In this document: in pieces, positions 29,458 through 31,761 of the stretch
How positions within the stretch are numbered: the first letter of the stretch is position 1
Layout: each line of letters starts with the position of its first letter
Assembly: GCA_035551935.1 (NCBI GenBank)
Contig: DASZMJ010000211.1
Span: 1 to 31,761 of the forward strand
Length of the DNA: 31,761 bases
Direction: 5' to 3'
Source: DASZMJ01 sp035551935
GTDB taxonomy: Bacteria; Planctomycetota; Planctomycetia; Isosphaerales; Isosphaeraceae
Made by a program: the position numbers and the translations under genes
The notes under the pieces: model-generated
Told to the model about the DNA's origin: nothing
Database searches by the model: none
What the model saw: the letters and a program-made list of their open reading frames with translations, nothing else

Positions 29458-30342
29458 CTATCCGCCGAGCACCGGCCCTCGATCCGTGAGCCGATAAGGG
29501 ATCACCTCATCCGAGCAGGCGCTGCCGCGATGCTTGGCGACGTAGAGGGCGCGGCCCATGCGGCCGTCGAGCTTGGTGCGTCCCATCAAGATAATGGTGT
29601 TGGCGTTCGTGAAGATGTCGCCCTCGCCGATGGGCTGCGCCATGAGGTCGTCGAGGAGGACGTGCGGAGTCGTATAAAGATAAAGGCAGCCGATGGCGTC
29701 GTGGTCGTAGCGGTGGGCCTCGACGTGCGGGGCGTTGGCGCGGAAGTGTTCGCGGAAGACCTCGCGGGCGGCCCACTCGTCCTCCTTGCGGAGGACGTGG
29801 TGGTACAGGTACTCGAAGAACTCGAACTGGATCGACTCGCTGAACCGCTCGGAGGGCTCGATGCCGTCGACGACCACCCGGCGCGCCCCGCGGACGAACT
29901 GGGCGTAGAAGTAGGCGGCCGAGGTCCGCAGGACGCGGGCGAGGTCGGTCTTCCAGGCGTGCCAGTCGTCGGGCTCGAGGTCGCGGCGGGTGACGCGGCG
30001 GCCGGCGCGGGCGAAGGGGTGGAAGTACTCGCCGAGCGGGCGGTCGAGGTCCCAGATGGCTTCCAGGTCGGGGGCGACGTCGGCGGGGTGCTCGACGAGG
30101 TCCCAGGCGAGCTGGTCGCGGGCGTAGCCGTGGTGGTTCTGGGCGTCGCCGCGGCTGGTCAGGTCGCAGACGACCCCGCGACGACCCTCGAGGGTCCGGC
30201 CCGCGTCGGCCCAGCGCAGGCCGAGCTGCGTCTTGCCCGCGCCGGTCGCGCCGGCCAGGACCGTCAACGTGCCGGGCAGCAACCCCCCGCCCAGCGCCTC
30301 GTCCAGCCCCTCGATCCCGAACCCCTGCCGGACCCGAAGCAT
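29458..30342 (-). CDS. KaiC/RecA-like ATPase
   Basis: A 294-residue single-domain P-loop ATPase. It opens RVRQGFGIEGLDEALGGGLLPGTLTVLAG, the KaiC/RadA-type lead-in (shown here with LLPG), with Walker A GATGAGKT at 31-38 and Walker B RRVVVDG with D159. The middle (YFHPFARAGRRVTRRDLEPDDW) and the C-terminal half, which is rich in aromatic residues and His (EYLYHHVLRKEDEW, HVEAHRYDHDAIG), are not familiar to me. The ending GRMGRALYVAKHRGSACSDEVIPYRLTDRG resembles the C-terminal strand pair of RecA-like KaiC proteins. It may be a signalling or DNA-linked ATPase; function unknown. ATG 30342 has GAGGAAGGGGCGGGC upstream. The longer upstream open frame is antisense to the ABC gene and is rejected. 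Confidence 0.78.
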   Translation of the reverse strand: MLRVRQGFGIEGLDEALGGGLLPGTLTVLAGATGAGKTQLGLRWADAGRTLEGRRGVVCDLTSRGDAQNHHGYARDQLAWDLVEHPADVAPDLEAIWDLDRPLGEYFHPFARAGRRVTRRDLEPDDWHAWKTDLARVLRTSAAYFYAQFVRGARRVVVDGIEPSERFSESIQFEFFEYLYHHVLRKEDEWAAREVFREHFRANAPHVEAHRYDHDAIGCLYLYTTPHVLLDDLMAQPIGEGDIFTNANTIILMGRTKLDGRMGRALYVAKHRGSACSDEVIPYRLTDRGPVLGG

Positions 30343-30792
30343 GCCCGCCCCTTCCTCGATGGTTGCAAGGACGCGACGCGAACCCCCGTCGAGCTTACCA
30401 TAAAGCAGTCGTCCCGCCGAAGTAGCAGGCACGCTCCGCGTGCCGTCCACCACACCAAGGAACAGTAGGTAGTCGGACGGCACGCGGAGCGTGCCTGCCC
30501 GCGACTTGCCTCGCCGTCGCGACTTGCCAAGGCAGCCGAGGCGCGAGTAGATTGGTGGGACGCGAGGTCGCCGAGCCCGACCGTCGTCGCCGGGCCGCGG
30601 ACCGGGCCCCGGGAAAAAAAGGGCCGAGGCCACCGAACCAAACCGGCGCGGGAACCGTAGCCAGGGGCGAGCCTGCGGCTCGGCGAACGTGCCTTGGGCC
30701 CCGCTCGGCCGGCCGGTCGCGCGTCCAAGACACCATCCAACCGGGTCAGCGAATCGACCACGACCGATCCAGGACCGGAGAGCGCCCCCGCC
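30343..30792. other. Divergent intergenic region with family B repeat
   Basis: About 450 bases between the KaiC-like gene (minus) and the ABC ATPase gene (plus). Apart from the family B REPIN at 30422-30498 and a GGG-A7-GGG stretch (30611-30623), I see nothing definite: no convincing promoter hexamers and no coding frame with a ribosome site. Confidence 0.6.
30422..30498. repeat. REPIN-like repeat, family B, copy 3
   Basis: Arms at 30422-30448 (GTAG-CA-GGCACGC-TCC-GCGTGCC) and 30475-30498 are inverted around a 26-base loop. Unlike copy 2, this one is between divergent genes, so termination cannot be its general purpose. Confidence 0.88.
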
Positions 30793-31716
30793 ATGCAGAG
30801 CCGCGACGTCGTGATCGAAACTCGAAGCCTCAGCAAGGTTTATCGCGACTTCTGGGGTCGCCCCAAGGTGCTGGCGCTCAAGGCGCTTGACCTCCAAGTG
30901 GAGCGCGGCGAGATCTTCGGCCTGCTCGGCCCCAACGGCTCGGGCAAGACGACCACCATCAAGCTCCTGCTCGGCCTGCTCTTCCCGACGGAGGGGGACG
31001 CCTTTATCTTCGGCAAGCCGACGTCCGACGTGGCCAAGAACGAGCGGATCGGCTACCTCCCCGAGGAGTCGTATCTGTACAAGTTCCTGAACGCGGAGGA
31101 GACGCTCCACTTCTACGGCCGACTCTTCAAGATCCCGGGCGCCGAGCGCCGCAAGCGGGTCGGCCGGCTGATCGACATGGTCGGCCTGACCGCCGCCAAG
31201 CACCGCCAGCTCCGCGAGTATTCCAAGGGCATGCAGCGCCGGATCGGCCTGGCGCAGGCCCTGATCAACGAGCCGGAGCTCGTCCTGCTCGACGAGCCGA
31301 CCTCGGGCCTCGACCCGATCGGCACGGCCGAGATCAAGGAGCTGATCCGCCACCTCAAGGACCAGGGCAAGACGGTCGTCCTCTCCGGCCACCTGCTGGC
31401 CGACATGCAGGACATCTGCGACCGGATCGCGATCCTGCACCGCGGCGAGCTGAAGGAGCTGGGCAAGGTCAGCGACCTGCTGACGGTCCAGGACGTCACC
31501 CAGATCAAGACCCGCGACCTCTCCGAGCGGGCGCTGGCCGAGATCCGCGAGGTCATCGCCCGGCACCACGGCGAATTGCTCGCGGTCGACCACCCGACGA
31601 CCACGCTCGAGGAGCTCTTCCTGCGGATCGTCCGCGAGAGCGACCTGCACCCCGGCCGGCGCCGGGTCGGCGGCGACAAGGCCGGCGCCGGGCCGGCGAT
31701 CGGCATCGAGCATTGA
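30793..31716 (+). CDS. ABC transporter ATP-binding protein (CcmA/NatA-like)
   Basis: A 307-residue nucleotide-binding subunit of an ABC-2-type exporter. Walker A is GPNGSGKT (46-53), the Q-loop position reads YLPEES, the signature is the YSKGM variant (143-147), Walker B is LVLLDE (163-168) and the switch His is in LSGH (H200). The YLPEE/YSKGM combination and the C-terminal extension (LTVQDVTQIKTRDLSERALAE, then TTLEELFLRIV) are typical of NatA/CcmA-type ATPases. The permease is not in the window and would be expected just beyond the right edge. ATG 30793 follows a GGACCGGAG site. All catalytic motifs are intact; the substrate is unknown. Confidence 0.92.
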   Translation: MQSRDVVIETRSLSKVYRDFWGRPKVLALKALDLQVERGEIFGLLGPNGSGKTTTIKLLLGLLFPTEGDAFIFGKPTSDVAKNERIGYLPEESYLYKFLNAEETLHFYGRLFKIPGAERRKRVGRLIDMVGLTAAKHRQLREYSKGMQRRIGLAQALINEPELVLLDEPTSGLDPIGTAEIKELIRHLKDQGKTVVLSGHLLADMQDICDRIAILHRGELKELGKVSDLLTVQDVTQIKTRDLSERALAEIREVIARHHGELLAVDHPTTTLEELFLRIVRESDLHPGRRRVGGDKAGAGPAIGIEH

Positions 31717-31761
31717 GCATCCTTGCGTTGACCACGGAGAGATGGAGGGGTGGCACGCCCT

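Noticed and set aside
30343..31713. Upstream extension of the KaiC-like gene on the minus strand
   Set aside because: It runs antisense through the ABC ATPase gene and a REPIN; ATG 30342 has its own ribosome site at the domain start.
31717..31761. ATG at 31742 as the start of the expected ABC permease
   Set aside because: Only a few codons are visible before the window ends and they do not look like a membrane protein, so no gene can be supported.

Overview
The window looks like chromosomal DNA of a GC-rich planctomycete, most likely an Isosphaeraceae relative. This is inferred from the GC-rich base composition, a PEP-CTERM protein next to a secreted di-haem cytochrome, a 14-blade secreted WD40 protein, a short membrane-anchored protein of a type I associate with planctomycetes, and intergenic spaces full of palindromic repeats. 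I saw no tRNA, rRNA, transposase, phage gene or CRISPR array. About 22 protein genes are supported; most other long open frames are GC-rich shadows.

Layout. 52-780 (-) is a SAM methyltransferase. 781-1632 is gene-free and holds a consensus-like promoter and a striking array of about 12-bp direct repeats on a roughly 31-bp period. 1633-6850 (+) is a translationally coupled operon: a CecR-like TetR regulator, a DevC/DevA/DevB-type tripartite ABC exporter and a GT87-like membrane glycosyltransferase. 7055-9856 (-) is a secreted M16 zinc peptidase bracketed by copies of one composite repeat. 10206-14585 (+) carries a PEP-CTERM protein, a di-haem oxidoreductase and the WD40 protein. These converge on a chaperonin cluster on the minus strand, transcribed groEL2-groES-groEL1 (18497-14732). 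18838-21362 (+) encodes an Old-Yellow-Enzyme-like protein and a secreted cyclase-family protein. 26772-21437 (-) is a second TetR-controlled efflux operon: regulator, RND adaptor lipoprotein, RND pump. Then come a small phosphatase-like DUF442 protein (+), a FabG-like reductase, an unknown membrane protein, a short anchored protein and a KaiC/RecA-like ATPase (all -), and an ABC ATPase (+) at the right edge.

How they work together. Two unrelated export systems, each with its own TetR gene as first cistron and each with a dyad at the predicted transcription start, suggest two auto-repressed, inducer-responsive efflux operons. The chaperonin cluster has two different GroELs around one GroES, with no CIRCE element but a perfect GCTGCCA-AAA-TGGCAGC dyad upstream.

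The most distinctive features are non-coding. There are three families of GTAG-headed hairpin pairs with REP/REPIN architecture, several fitted exactly between stop codons. A different dispersed repeat forms the 5' end of the WD40 reading frame. The periodic array at 1061-1470 has no assigned function and is the best candidate here for something undescribed.
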